The notes under the pieces: model-generated | Seen by the model: only the letters and a program-made list of their open reading frames with translations | The model's database searches: none | Told to the model about the DNA's origin: nothing | Shown: piece by piece, positions 32,161 to 43,487 of the stretch | Position numbering within the stretch: position 1 is the stretch's first letter | How the letters are laid out: the number at the start of each line of letters is the position of its first letter | Program-made: the position numbers and the translations under genes | Source of the DNA: Pieris napi | Taxonomy: Eukaryota > Arthropoda > Insecta > Lepidoptera > Pieridae | Direction: 5' to 3' | NCBI RefSeq assembly: GCF_905475465.1 | Contig: NC_062235.1 | Location: 1,684,001 to 1,748,000 of the forward strand | Length of the DNA stretch: 64,000 bases

Positions 32161-33687
32161 CGCAATATTACAGAACGCACCTAAATCGAAAATACAACAC
32201 GAAATCATTAGCGATATTTGAGCGACATCACAGTGTGACATTCAGCGTGTAGTCAAGGTGTTCAATGATTAATATAAAAAAGTATAATGTTTCAAGCGTG
32301 AAGCGTGTGAAATAATCTTTGAGCGCTATTTCATTTTAATATTTCTTTGCTGGTATATAGTTTTATGGACATAAATTCATTAATTTAGTTTCAAGTTATT
32401 TCTCTATAAAGGCTTAAGGATTTAGTCAATTGTCAAATTGTGAGGTATAATAAAAAAATAAAAAAATTTGTTTATTTATTTAACAACAATTCATTATAAT
32501 GTGTAAGATTTCAGAACCCTTTTAAGTAAAATAATATCTGTGTCAGGGTTCCAAGCTCTTCCATAACAAACTTAATAGCAAATTCCATAAAATACATAAT
32601 TATTTAATTACTGTATCTTTTTTTAATTATTTTTGTTTTTTGAACGGTCAAGATATTTATCAACACAAGATATTTTTCGTTACATCTGCTAATAAATTTA
32701 ACCAAATAATTAAACAAATTGCTGCCATGCATCAACAAAATTTATTTTTGCACTCTGTTACTTCCAATATAACCCTGCTATCCTGGGTTTGCTTTTAATA
32801 AAAGAGTATATATATATTTTTACTATATATTAACCACTCACATACAAAATAAAATAAATGCTAATTGCTATGAAACAAATGCTAAATGTAAAAATATATC
32901 AAAAGAAAAGTTGTTTACTAGTCGAAATTCAAAGATTTTTTTCCGAAGTCTCTATTGTGTGGGGCCCTCTTTGTGGGGCCCTGAGTGAGCAAAATGTTCA
33001 GCCTATACAACCTTGGGATCGGGATACTCTGAGGAGTGTAAAATGATTATGTGAGATATGGAACTGTCACAAGCCACATATAAGCTGCAGTGCAATTGGC
33101 TTAGAGAATATTAACGACCTAATTCATTAATAAACAACCAACGTCATTTGTATTGGTTACCATGGTTACCGTGTATATCAAAATAAAATCGTGAGCTTTG
33201 TAATACTCTTTTATCTCAAATTTAATACAATCAAAACCATATATTTCATTGATAAGTAGTAGTATTATATTTTTCAATAACCGTAGCAAACTTGATAGAA
33301 ACGTATTAATTCCAGATCGCTATATACATCTAAATTGTTTATGTAATGGAAAATGTATGAAATATTTACCTTATAATATGCTAGTACAATTAACTTGTCT
33401 TCACCGTGATAATAACATTTAATAGTATCCGGTACAGCTAAACTATGCGGGTTTGTTTGTGTGTATTATATTCACAATGTACCGTTTCGCTATAAACATT
33501 TACGGTTTTTAATACATTTATTCAATAAACAAGCAATTTTTTTACGTTCTTAACATTTTCACCTTTTGTAAATCTTCTAGTAATGTCATCATATTATTCT
33601 TAGTAGTTTGTGCTTTTAAAACCCAGCTGTAGAGAGTAGCTGTAGCTATTTGTTTGTGAACATTTCAACCAGATAATTCTGTGTTTT
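32161..33687. other. AT-rich, nothing recognised
   Basis: 1.5 kb without supported features. ggttaccatggttacc at 33155-33170 is a weak X-box-like motif. Confidence 0.4.
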
Positions 33688-34205
33688 TTACATAACATGG
33701 GGCAAAAGGGTAGGAGGCTCATCTGATGTTAAGTGACACTCGCGAGTGCGTTGCGTTGCTTTTAAGAAATAGTACGCTCTTTTCTTGAAGGACCCAAAAT
33801 CGAATTGGTTCGGAAATACTTCAGTGGGCAGCTGGTTCCACATAGTGGTAGTGCGCGGCAAAAACTGCCATAAGAACCGCTCAGTTGTGGAACGATGGAC
33901 GTCGAGGTGATATGGATGGTATTTTGTATTCTGCCTTGACCTCCGATGATGAAACTCAGCAGGTAGCAATCCGAACAACAGTTTTGAACACTCTCCGTGG
34001 TAGATGCGGTGGAAGATGCAGAGTGACCCTACATCTCTACGCAACCCTTAGGGATCAAGCCGCTCGGAAAGGGATTGGACGTCGACGATTCGTTGAATAC
34101 GCTCAAGTAGAAGAAGCTGGTACTGGAGAGCTCCCGCCCAGAGGTGAGAACAGTACTCTATGTGGGGTCGAATTAGCCCATACAGTTCCAAGCGATGACC
34201 CAAAG
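33688..34205 (-). pseudogene. LINE-D (Jockey/CR1-like) RT C-terminal domain and 3' end
   Basis: The longest LINE-D copy. From about 34195 the minus strand reads LYGLIRPHIEYCSHLWAGAL, YQLLLLERIQRIVDVQSLSE, a stop near 34050, then RRDVGSLCIFHRIYHGECSK, LLPAEFHHRRSRQ, HPYHLDVHRSTTERF, QFLPRTTTMWNQLPTEVFP and FGSFKKRAYYFLK. RPH.EYCSHLW.GA and LPRTT.MWN.LP.EVFP are the post-palm motifs of Jockey/CR1-type elements. The internal stop and 5' truncation make it a dead copy. Confidence 0.8.
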
Positions 34206-34355
34206 TAATCGTCTTGCCTTGCTGAACAAACCAAGTTTCTTGAAATCCAAATAACTAAGCAAAAAATGATGTAAGTATATGTAATTAATTTAACATTTAT
34301 GAACCTTAATCTTAAATAAAATGTTTGCTCTTTTAATGACTGGAATATTTATACA

Positions 34356-34386
<31 letters not shown>

Positions 34387-34737
34387 GTTTAATATAATTA
34401 TACCAACTATTTACACTCATTTTTTTGCGGATTCAAGCTAATTATTATGTTTTAATTTCTGCAAAAACAGATTATATCCGCTGGCATCTGTCATTTTACA
34501 TGTCAAGTGACAATTAACGCGTTAACATCTCAATCAAGTCGTTGACAAGTTTATTTACATAGATATCCCGATGATAGCTTAACAAAAAATTATTGTCGTT
34601 AATTTATTAACATAACCGCTCTTTGGAATTTAATTTTAACTATTTACCGCGCGACGAAACAAAAAGTACTTTTAAAAGATCTAAAGAAATTTAGATTGTA
34701 GCATTAGTCCAAACGATTCGATAAGCGATTAGAGTAA
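34206..34737. other. AT-rich, TA microsatellite
   Basis: Contains (AT)n around 34354-34384; nothing else recognised. Confidence 0.45.
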
Positions 34738-34912
34738 AGAGATTCTTGCTACTTTCTTTCCGCCCTCCGCGCTTCATTTGAGAAGTGGCAATAAATGATT
34801 TTTTAGTTGTTTTAATGTTAAATCATTTAATGCCACTTTTTTAACGGAGAAAAAATAGCAAGAAACTCTCTGTTCTCCGCCCTTCAATTGAGAAGAGGCA
34901 ATAGATGTTTTT

Positions 34913-35408
34913 GGAGTTTACTCCTTAAGAAACGATTTGAGTTATAAGGCCCGGTACGGAAATTTTATGAGGAGTAAAATCAAGTGTAACACGAAAAGTT
35001 GAGGCGTTATGTGTAACACGAAAAGTTGAGGCGTTATGTAGACTTTTCTATTTTGAATTCACGTTTTGACAGCCACGTTACAACATTGTCAGTGTTGACA
35101 GGTGTAAAAAATAAAAGTAGATTATCTAGCGTGCCATAGAGTTTTGTCAATAGTAATGGTCAGTGAAATTAAAACTGAAGAGAAGAGAAGAGAAAAAGAT
35201 TGTTCATTCTTATTCTTCTCTTACTATAAAGGTAACTTTGGTCACAGAAAGAAAATCCTATTTGGGCATAGATGATGTAGGTACGTTTTATTACTACTAC
35301 AAACATTTATATTATAAAAACATATATTCTTACCACCTTTAGTATGAAAATATGGTCGACAGCCACAGAACATTATCGCCATTTTATCGTTCGTAAGGAG
35401 TAAACTCC
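34913..35408. mobile_element. 496-bp DNA element with about 22-bp inverted repeats
   Basis: Left end GGAGTTTACTCCTTAAGAAA-CGA; right end TCGTTCGTAAGGAGTAAACT-CC, its inverse with one substitution and one indel. The interior includes a 27-bp tandem duplication and an ATG at 35156 opening 39 codons (MVSEIKTEEKRREKDC...) that crosses a GTAACT donor-like site. No transposase. Family not recognised. Confidence 0.6.
34984..35037. repeat. perfect 27-bp tandem duplication
   Basis: gtgtaacacgaaaagttgag followed by gcgttat, twice without a mismatch. Confidence 0.9.
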
Positions 35409-35565
35409 AATCGTGCGTCGTTGCTGACACACACACACTTTTTTTTGTTTTGATACAAAATCATTTATTGCCACTTCTTGAACAAAGAGAAAGTTGCAAA
35501 AAACTCTCCGTTCTCCGCCCTTCATTTGAGTGGCGATAAAAGATTTTTTGTTGTTTTAATGAAAA

Positions 35566-35985
35566 ATTATGTGAACGAAAATAAAATTATGATTTTTATT
35601 AAATACACTACTTTTACTTGCCATTTAATCGTAATAATTTATGCCTAAATTGGACACAATATAGCGAATATAAATCCGGGATCAAGGAACTGATTAGTTT
35701 ATACAATAAACTATAGGTTCAAACAGTTTGGGCGTTTATGATTACAAAATTCTTCATTATAACGTTAGGGTTCTAAATTATAACAACATTTTACAGATGT
35801 GAAAAATTTTCTTGTTTATGGAATCTATTTTTGGTGTGAATTATTTATAGGTGACTTCTTGGACGGTGAATGGTCAGTTAATTATTCAGCGTGGCTATAT
35901 GATTGATTTTATAGATTATCTAAAGTAACAAGTGTATAAATGCAGTATTTCAATAGCTGGTAACGCACTCGCGTGCCCTATGGCA
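35566..35985. other. AT-rich, nothing recognised
   Basis: A short LINE-D-like piece (gcactcgcgtgccctatggc) sits at its right edge. Confidence 0.4.
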
Positions 35986-35989
35986 TTGA

Positions 35990-36095
35990 GAGTTGTAAGT
36001 GGCGGAGAGTTTATTGCCAGTTCTTCTCTTGCATTCTACGCCCTTGATTTGAGAACTGGCAGTAAATGTAAAATCAGAAGCGTTTAATACATAAA
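35990..36095 (+). mobile_element. LINE-G 3' UTR fragment
   Basis: gtggcggagagtttattgcc, cattctacgcccttgatttg and gaactggcagtaaatg. Confidence 0.7.
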
Positions 36096-36317
36096 ATTAT
36101 TTTTTTGACGGAAACATGGCGGACACATCAGAAATACAAAATATATAAATATAATTGTTCATATAGAAGAGTCCTTGAATTGTTTCAGAGATTAGTTTTT
36201 TTTATAATAATAGTACGCGTAATAGGTAAATCAAATATATTGCTTCAGCGAACAGATAAACAAAAGATAAACGGGACTTCGACAATTTTTTTTCAAAATG
36301 GCAGCAAACGAATCTCA

Positions 36318-37961
36318 GGGGGCCTACCATGAACTTTCTTTAAACAATCCAGTTGAGATGCAGTTGAGTTTAGGTACCTAAAGTCAATCGCATTTTTTCG
36401 TACCATGACCGCCTATAAGCTGAATCGTATTAGCATCGCAAGACCGAATGAAAGAACGATAATTTTGTTTGTGGTTTCTATGTAAGTTTAGAAATTTAAC
36501 TGTCAAACTTACTTCGACAGATGTTTCTATAAAAATAAATAAAATATAAAATTATTTTAAATAATGCATCAATTACAATAAGCTATTATGTCTTAATATA
36601 TATTTATTTAATATAAAACTATTCTTTTGATATATTTTAAATTTAAAGTTTTCTGGTGCTGTGCAGTTGACACTTATTATTTTTAAACGTTTCCTTCAAA
36701 TTTTGATAGGAGCTTTCAATATATTTGGTGTTTACAAAATTTCGGTTTCATAAATATAGTTTTACAAGTTGTTTAACTTATAAAATAATATGATGGGGTA
36801 AGTATTGTTCAAAAATTGGTTTATTAAAAATAAATATCTATATCGAAGTGAATTGCTGATATTAAACTCTTTGCATAAAATATTACAATCAACGAATCAA
36901 CGAATCGAAAATCATCAAGTAAATAATGATAAAAATTGATTCCTTAATATTTTACAAATTCAATTTATACGTTAACTAATTCATATAATATAAATAATTA
37001 TATTGTCTTTACAGCTTAAACCTGACAAACTCGCTGAATTGAGAGAAGGAAATATATAAATGAATATATTTTTATATCCAATTGAACATTACCTGATTCA
37101 AGACAAGACAAGATTTTTCTATCTTGATGGAGTCATCCTAACTAAATAAATACTGTTATTGTAATACTTTCAAATGGCTTATTATTTACACATTATAAAT
37201 TTGAGAAACACCTCTGTTTTTTTAAATAAAAAGCAGAGGAGAATAATACAATTCATGAACATAATGAGGAAAAATTTAACTATAATAAATATCTACTAGT
37301 GATATGGCATTATTATTTATTGTAAATATGATATATTGAGGAATTATGTTTTTGTTAGACATGCCTAAATAATTAATTGAATATTATTGAACCATGTGCA
37401 ATAATTTGTAGGTACACTGAAATCTTCAATGAGTCAAAGTAGTTAATCTATAATAAATTATAAACTCAATATCCACGAAGTCGGTAGAAGGGCATTGCCG
37501 TCTTGTTTCTCATCTCCGTCGATATTTTAATTTATTTATTATCACACTCTCTAAACTCAAAATACCCCAAAATATAAAAATTATATATTTTTTTCATATA
37601 TTAGCCATAGTAGATAAATCTTATTATTTTAACTTTATTAACAAGTTTTAATACAAATATTGAATTTTATAGGTTCTAAACTATTATTTGGACATTTCGA
37701 TACAAAAAAGTTGAACAAAAAGTAACTTTTTTAGAATCGCTTATCCTGTCATAGTTGGAAGGCGCAACTGTCAAATTTCGGTTCAGCCGAGCGGTCATGG
37801 TACGGATTTTCATACAAATTGAACGAACGAAATCTGATAATCGCTAAGGTCACGTGGGAACCTAAACTGTCTCGTTTTTTCGATGTCATGGTACGAATTA
37901 GCGATGCATCTCAGTTGTAGGTTGTCAATAGGCTCGCAATAAGAGTTCATGGTAGGCCCCC
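36318..37961. mobile_element. 1.64-kb element with GGGGGCCTACCATGAAC inverted ends
   Basis: 18 bases (GGGGGCCTACCATGAACT) at 36318 are exactly inverted at 37944-37961. A subterminal CGTACCATGAC motif also occurs on both sides (about 36399, and inverted near 37796 and 37885). The interior is very AT-rich with no recognisable transposase. The flanks (AATCTCA and AGTCCTAG) show no clear duplication. Superfamily unknown. Confidence 0.6.
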
Positions 37962-38204
37962 AGTCCTAGAGTATTTAATTATGTACACTGTCATTGAAGT
38001 GCGTAATATAAACCTGTTTTTGATATCGTTCATAGAAGTGATTGACCATTGAATGTGTACGTTTTAATTAAGTAATACTCAAATGTTAATGCTATTAATA
38101 TAACGTTAAAAGAGTCTTGTAAATTCGACGTATATACGACATGCGCAGTGAATAAGATATATTATATAAATGATATCAGCTATTTTTATCTTATAAATTT
38201 GAGG

Positions 38205-38455
38205 AATACTTAAATGATCCTAATCCTTGGGATTGATTTGATCCAGTTCAAACAATTTGTATGAATCAAAACTTAGCGATTAAGAGTGGCGGAAAGTTTC
38301 TTGTCAATTCTTCTTGCCCGCTCTACGCCCTTGACTTGCGAACTGGTTGTAAATATAAATTTACAATTAATTTAACTTCTTTTTTGACGTTCATAAGTGT
38401 ACTTTTTTACCTATATGAATAAAGATATTTTGAGTTTGAGTTTGACTACGAGTAA
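38205..38455 (+). mobile_element. LINE-G C-terminal codons and 3' UTR
   Basis: Starts with LNDPNPWD and a stop (TGA near 38238), the same ending as the coding copy at 63792. Then come ttcaaacaatttgtatgaat, gtggcggaaagtttcttgtc, gctctacgcccttgact, cgttcataagtgtac and the ttgagtttgagtttgac tail. Confidence 0.75.
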
Positions 38456-38599
38456 GACCTCTTGGAAATAACATTATAACAACGTTATGCCTTAAAATCT
38501 CGTGTCACAGTACTTGTAACCAAACCAAAGGCTTAACTGATTTTTACAGTAGGTCTTAGTATAGGTCGTAAGCTATTTTTATATGTTAGTTTAAAAATA

Positions 38600-38680
38600 A
38601 AATTAATCAAACTCAAACTCAAAATATCTTTATTCAAGTCCACTTTTGAATCGTCAAGTTAAATTAATCGTTTAATTAAT
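38600..38680 (-). mobile_element. LINE-G 3' tail, inverted
   Basis: aatcaaactcaaactcaaaa and tatctttattcaagtcc are the inverse of the tail at 38400-38450; the two lie tail-to-tail. Confidence 0.65.
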
Positions 38681-38685
38681 TTACA

Positions 38686-38980
38686 TCAGTCAGTGGAGCT
38701 ACAACCCTTTTTTTAGGTCTCGGCCTCAGATTTCTGTATCTGTTTGATGATCATTTGTAAATCTAATAGGCAAGTAGATTATCAGCCTCCTGTGCCTGAC
38801 GCACGCCGTCGACTTTTTGGGTCTAAGCAAGCCGTTTTCCTCACGATGTTTTCTTTCACCGTTCGAGCTAATGTTAAATGCGCACATAGAAAGAAAGTCC
38901 ATTGGTGCACAACCGAGGATCGAACCTACGACGTCAGGGATGAGAGTCGCACGCTGAAGCCACTAGGCCAACACTGCTCT
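38686..38980 (-). repeat. SINE-A copy
   Basis: Complete in reverse: cagtggagctacaacc ... ccactaggccaacactgctc. Well preserved. Confidence 0.87.
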
Positions 38981-38998
38981 ATAAGTTATATATGTACA

Positions 38999-39330
38999 CT
39001 AGCAGACCGGCCAAGAGTTGCTGTGGCTAAGGTTTTTGTTATATTACATAGTAGCAAACTATTCAAGGAAAACGGTAGGAGAACACCAGCCATGCTTTTT
39101 TGGTGGTTATGCCATTAAATTGTAGCTTATGTGAAACGTTGGTACTTTCAACACAGCGCCATCTGTTAGAATTGTGACTATCAAATAATAAACGAATATT
39201 TTGCAATAAAATAATATTGCCGGTATAAATTGAGATGTAAGCTTATCCTATCTTTTAAGTTGGATCAAACTACACACGGTATGCAAATTTGATTGATATC
39301 GGTTCTAATTTAAATAAATATATATTAAGA
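38999..39330 (-). mobile_element. Helitron-like element, fourth subfamily
   Basis: A|CTAGCAGACCGGCCAAGAGT opening in plus orientation, gttgctgtggctaaggtttt, aacacagcgccatctgtta, caaactacacacggtatgc and a tatatattaaga end. Non-coding. Confidence 0.6.
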
Positions 39331-39647
39331 AGATAAGTTTCCAGCCAAAAAATATTAGATTTTTTTTATGATGTGATATTTTATATGACATTAATGTTCA
39401 CATATCACCTAATTTTTAATAGCGTTATTAGTACTTCAATAATCTTCATATGGCAACTCAATGTGTGCCGAGTAGCTAGCTATATATATATTTTAATGAA
39501 TCAAGCGCGTGTCATACGTTTTTAGGAAATAGGTTGAGACGTTGACGAATGATAGGGAAATGGGAGACTTCGATGTTCAACGCGGAAATAGTTTTGGAGC
39601 GTGAGTTTCTGCGTCAAACGAAAAATACTTGCTAATTATTTTTCACA

Positions 39648-39719
39648 ATGGAGCCAAACAGCCGAGATGAGGCATCATTGGAGGAGGACTCTACACAATT
39701 TCGGTTCTTAGCTAAGTGA
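39648..39719 (+). CDS. candidate short first exon
   Basis: ATG at 39648 in good insect context (TTCACAATGG) opens MEPNSRDEASLEEDSTQFRF, then LAK and TGA. The acidic, hydrophilic composition and the GC-richer 5' flank (39540-39640) look more like host coding sequence than repeat. A GT at 39716 could be a weak donor (GTGATA). No downstream exon identified. It may be chance. Confidence 0.2.
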   Translation: MEPNSRDEASLEEDSTQFRFLAK

Positions 39720-39974
39720 TAAATATGTGTTAAGCAAGGAATTAAGAGCATCATTACGTGCAAAGTATAGAACGTGTTTTTTCCGTGTCTCTATTGGTTT
39801 CATTTTATTTTTTTGTTTGGCGTAGGTTCTATTTGCGGGAAACTAATTTAAATGATCGTCAGAACTGCTAACGCTGATTTATGAAAATAGATTTTTAATA
39901 GTAAAAAAATGTATTTAATGATATAATATAATGGTAAATATTTATAAAATTGAAGTTCTACATTTATATCTACT

Positions 39975-40470
39975 GCCAGTTCTCAAATCAGTCGCGTGAA
40001 GTTGGCAAACTTTCCGACTCTCTTTTTAATAGCCAGGTTTCTGGGTAACAAGGAAATTGTAAGGAACTCTAGTAACTTTCCGAGTGGCTTGATCCCTTGG
40101 CGTTGCGTAGAGATGTGGGGTTTATCTGCATCTTCTACCGCATTTACGATGGAGGAGTTGTTCAGACTAATACCTGCAGCTGAGTTTCATCATCGGACGT
40201 CAAGGCAGAATATAAAATACCATCCTATCACCTCAACGTCCATCCTTCAATAACTGAGCGTTTCTTAAGGCAGTTTTTGCCGCGCACCATCACTATGTGG
40301 AACCAGCTGCCCACTGAGGTATTTCCGAACCAATTCGACTTTGGGTCCTTCAAGAAACGAGCGTACCAATTCTTAAAAAGCCGGCAACGCACTTGCGACC
40401 CTTCTGGATGTGTGAGTGTATCGCTTAACATCAGGTGAGCCTCCTACCCGCTTGCCTCCTATTACATAAA
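39975..40470 (+). pseudogene. LINE-D C-terminal region and 3' end
   Basis: A degenerate plus-strand copy: LIPAAEFHHRTSRQNIKYHP in frame near 40170, then in other frames LPRTITMWNQLPTEVF and FGSFKKRAYQFLK, then the 3' end (ccggcaacgcacttgcgacc, catcaggtgagcctcc, gcctcctattac). Frameshifts and stops. Confidence 0.78.
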
Positions 40471-41643
40471 AAAATTATCATGACTGAACTGACTTATTAA
40501 AACAAAATGTTATATTAATAAATGCTCATTAGCAGGCAGAAATGAAAATCCAAAATTTTGCTTAGAAAATTATAAAATGCCCCGCGAAATAAAGAGCGGA
40601 ATGTAGAAACGTTTACTACGGTGAAATACTCAACGAAATAAATGCAAAACTCCTTACTGGTGAATCTTCTAACGACGATTCAGAAAAAAGTGTAGCGCTT
40701 TCACCACACCTAAAAAATTTGTTAGCTTTTAGCGAAGTGTATCAAACATATTTAAGGATGTAACACACACAAACATAATGAGTAAATAATGTCTATAACA
40801 CACATGTATTGAAATTTGAATATCTACTTACGCCGCAAAAACAATTTTTTAGAGCGTAACGGAATTGAACAATTGGAATTTGTGGAAACTGTTTTCAGGT
40901 GTATTGAATCTCAGCCCGTGATGTGTTTGCCGGCAATTCTAATGCCATAGTCGAACATACGACGCGCTAGGGACCGGACGTGCGATGCTAGAGCGCGGTG
41001 TACTTCGCGTCATTTAAATCTAACTCAAAACTTTGTTTAAGTGTATGTGTGGATGATTTTAGTGGCATTATGAGGTCAGTATATCTGATAAGCACTTTTA
41101 CTTAACAGTTTGCGTATTACGAAAGTGTTGCGCTTATCTCGCGTATGTAGATCGCATTTGTTTCTTTACGTTTTTGTGTCATACGATTGCCGCATACATA
41201 GAGTTCAGTGAATTAACCCTAACAATTGCGTAATTTTTTTTTTACGAATTAATTATTATAAGTACGAATACACGTTTAACTGTTTAAAATTTAATTTATA
41301 AATAATTCAATGAATAGAAATGTCAATCTAAAAGATTTGATAAGATATCAAAAACTATGAATTATTAATGTTGGGGTCGTTGACATTTTTATTTTTCTTG
41401 TTATTATAAAATAGGTTTTATGTGTGATACATTTTGCAATAGACTCTCATTAGTGTATTTGACAAATTATCGATTAAATAGGATGTTTATTTTGATTAAA
41501 TTGATAATTTTATTACTAATCAAGATATCATGTATACTCATTAATAATAAGTCAATAACAATAAAAGATAGCAATCTTAATTATTCAAATAGGTATATTA
41601 GGTTTAATTTATTGGTCGTAGATTTTAGTTTTTATGTTTGTGT
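40471..41643. other. mostly AT-rich; CpG-richer piece at 40905-41015
   Basis: gccggcaattctaatgcc, catacgacgcgctaggga and gagcgcggtgtacttcgcg form a GC-richer island that could be promoter-like. No gene found on either side. Confidence 0.3.
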
Positions 41644-41657
41644 GTTAACTAATTTTA

Positions 41658-41939
41658 AATAAAAAATAAATCAGTGGCGCTACAACCTCTTTAGGTCTTG
41701 GCCTCAGATTTCTGAATCTGTTTCATGATCATTTTAAATTTAATAGGCAAGTAGGTGATCAGCCTCCAGTGTCTGACACATGCCGTCGACTTTTTGGGTC
41801 TAAGACATGTCGGTTTCCTCACTATGTTTTTCCTTGAATACGCACATAGAAAGAAAGTCCATTGGTGCACAGCCGGGGATCGAACCTACGACCTCAGGCA
41901 TGAGAGTCGCACGCTGAAGCCACTAGGCCAACACTGTTC
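41658..41939 (-). repeat. SINE-A copy with perfect 14-bp TSD
   Basis: Flanked by GTTAACTAATTTTA at 41644-41657 and 41940-41953. The minus-strand SINE is complete except for a short deletion in the body. The perfect duplication marks it as one of the younger copies. Confidence 0.92.
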
Positions 41940-41953
41940 GTTAACTAATTTTA

Positions 41954-42580
41954 TAATTATTTTTTAAAGCATAATAAAGGTAGGATCTGTTCTAGTGATA
42001 TATTTCTATCAAATTAAATAACGGAAAGTTGCGTACTTCTTTAACGTAGTTTTACAAGAATAGTAACAGTTAACTTAGTGGTTAACAGACATTTCTTACA
42101 GGTTCTAAGTTTTTATCTCTGACGAAACAATAAGTGTTATATAGACACAGAAGAGTGACGCTAAAGGAAATTTAAACCGATTAATGAATTGCAATGTGTA
42201 TGCCCCTTACCCCATCGCTATTTTAGGGAAAAGCCATGAACCTTAGAAACCTTGTATACAATGTTTTCAGGGAACATTTCAAAACATTAAAACCTTTTTT
42301 AGAATCGTTCGCCATTTAAAGTACAAAGAAAGTACTACTTAAAACTTGACCCAGTTAAGTTCAAGCTTAAGACTGCAATTTACGCTGCTCGTAATTCGAA
42401 ACATCTCTGGCAAAAACTAGACTTAACAGGAACAAGACTTTGCATATTTTATGGGCGTTAAATCCTAATAATTCTTGAAAGTACGTGGCAATTACAAGGT
42501 GTTAAAGATCCCGTAAGTATCTTTAGTCCGATTTTCTTTGTAAGTTCTATGTAGACTAGATAGCGCTGAATATAATCTAT
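41954..42580. other. nothing recognised
   Basis: AT-rich, no gene. Confidence 0.4.
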
Positions 42581-42584
42581 GCGT

Positions 42585-42622
42585 GTACTTATGTACGCGC
42601 GTAAGAAGTTATACTTCTTTGG
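42585..42622. mobile_element. MITE-Y solo end
   Basis: gtacttatgtacgcgcgtaa followed by GAAGTTATACTTCTTTGG, the same end and neighbouring palindrome as at 25831-25876 in inverse. Confidence 0.5.
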
Positions 42623-42701
42623 CATTATTAAAAATAGTTATTGATTGCATGCAAATAATTAATTACAATTAAATAATCAAAGACTGGAAAAGTAGTCATA
42701 A

Positions 42702-43251
42702 TCTATATATATAAAAGAAAGTCGTGTTTGTTACAACACTTATAACTCGAGAACGGCTGGACCGATTGCCATGGTTTTTGATTTGTTGGATTTGTTTCCG
42801 TCCCGAATAGCAGAATACGCAATAAAATATCGGATAAGTTATCGAATAACAATAAATAAATTAATTAATTTTACGAATGCAAAAACCATATGGTGCCATC
42901 TGTTGACAAAACTACGCATCATTTTACGTCGAATTCGTGTCAGTTCAAGAAATTCCGATCTTGAGGTGAATGAGGAGATGCATAACCATGCTTTGATCCT
43001 GATCAAAAGATGTTGGATATCAGAAAGTGCTTAACATGCAGTATCGCCATATTGACGCTAGAGAGAAGATGCCTAATGTGTAAAACTGCCATTCTTCTTT
43101 CGCAATGGCAAGCAATAAAACATTTCTGTATTTGCAAAAGAGTTGTATTATTGTAATACTTAACATTAATGAAATCCTAAAATAAGTTAAACTAAAGTAA
43201 CAACGATGTTATAAGGTTGTAGGGCGGAACGAAGTTAGCCAGGTCAGCTAG
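42702..43251 (+). mobile_element. Helitron-like non-autonomous element (550 bp)
   Basis: TCTATATATATAAAAGAAAG after A, AGCCAGGTCAGCTAG before T. Near-identical partner of 21093-21633 in the same orientation; it has about nine extra bases near 43084 and a few substitutions. Confidence 0.85.
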
Positions 43252-43389
43252 TAGTCAATAAAGTTCAGTTTACATTTGCAAAATTAAATATTTATTATTA
43301 TTCTCTTACATTAAGTGTAACATAAATTCTATTATTATTCGAATGTTGTTTTTAGATTATGTCCAATGCCGTAGCATCTTCCGTGGGCA

Positions 43390-43483
43390 ACTTCATTCTG
43401 TTAATTTTGTGTCACGGTGCGCGCGCATCGTAAAATTTCACCCTCATAAATTTTTCATAACGCGCCTAAAGAAGTATAACTTC
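43390..43483. mobile_element. MITE-Y partial copy, inverted
   Basis: Inverse of the left half of 25660-25876: gcgcgcatcgtaaaatt, cataacgcgcctaaagaag, tataacttc. Confidence 0.55.
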
Positions 43484-43487
43484 AAAA

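Larger units (their letters stand above)
34738..35565. repeat. local repeat cluster
   Basis: The block ctctccgttctccgcccttc ... gaagtggcaataaatgattt is present at about 34738-34820, 34858-34910 and 35500-35565, with inverted partial copies (aaatcatttaatgccact at 34824; aaatcatttattgccact at 35460). Inverted and direct copies alternate around the element at 34913-35408. Confidence 0.6.

Noticed and set aside
33155..33170. GGTTACCATGGTTACC as an RFX X-box
   Set aside because: The second half-site does not fit the X-box consensus and the sequence is not a true palindrome.
34354..34384. possible origin or regulatory AT element
   Set aside because: A simple (AT)n microsatellite; no supporting context.
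36105..36332. 75-residue ORF at the left end of the 1.64-kb element
   Set aside because: Crosses the element boundary and has no conserved residues I can identify.
42771..43034. 87-residue ORF inside a Helitron-like element
   Set aside because: Present in the near-identical copy only in broken form and resembles no Rep or helicase; an incidental frame.
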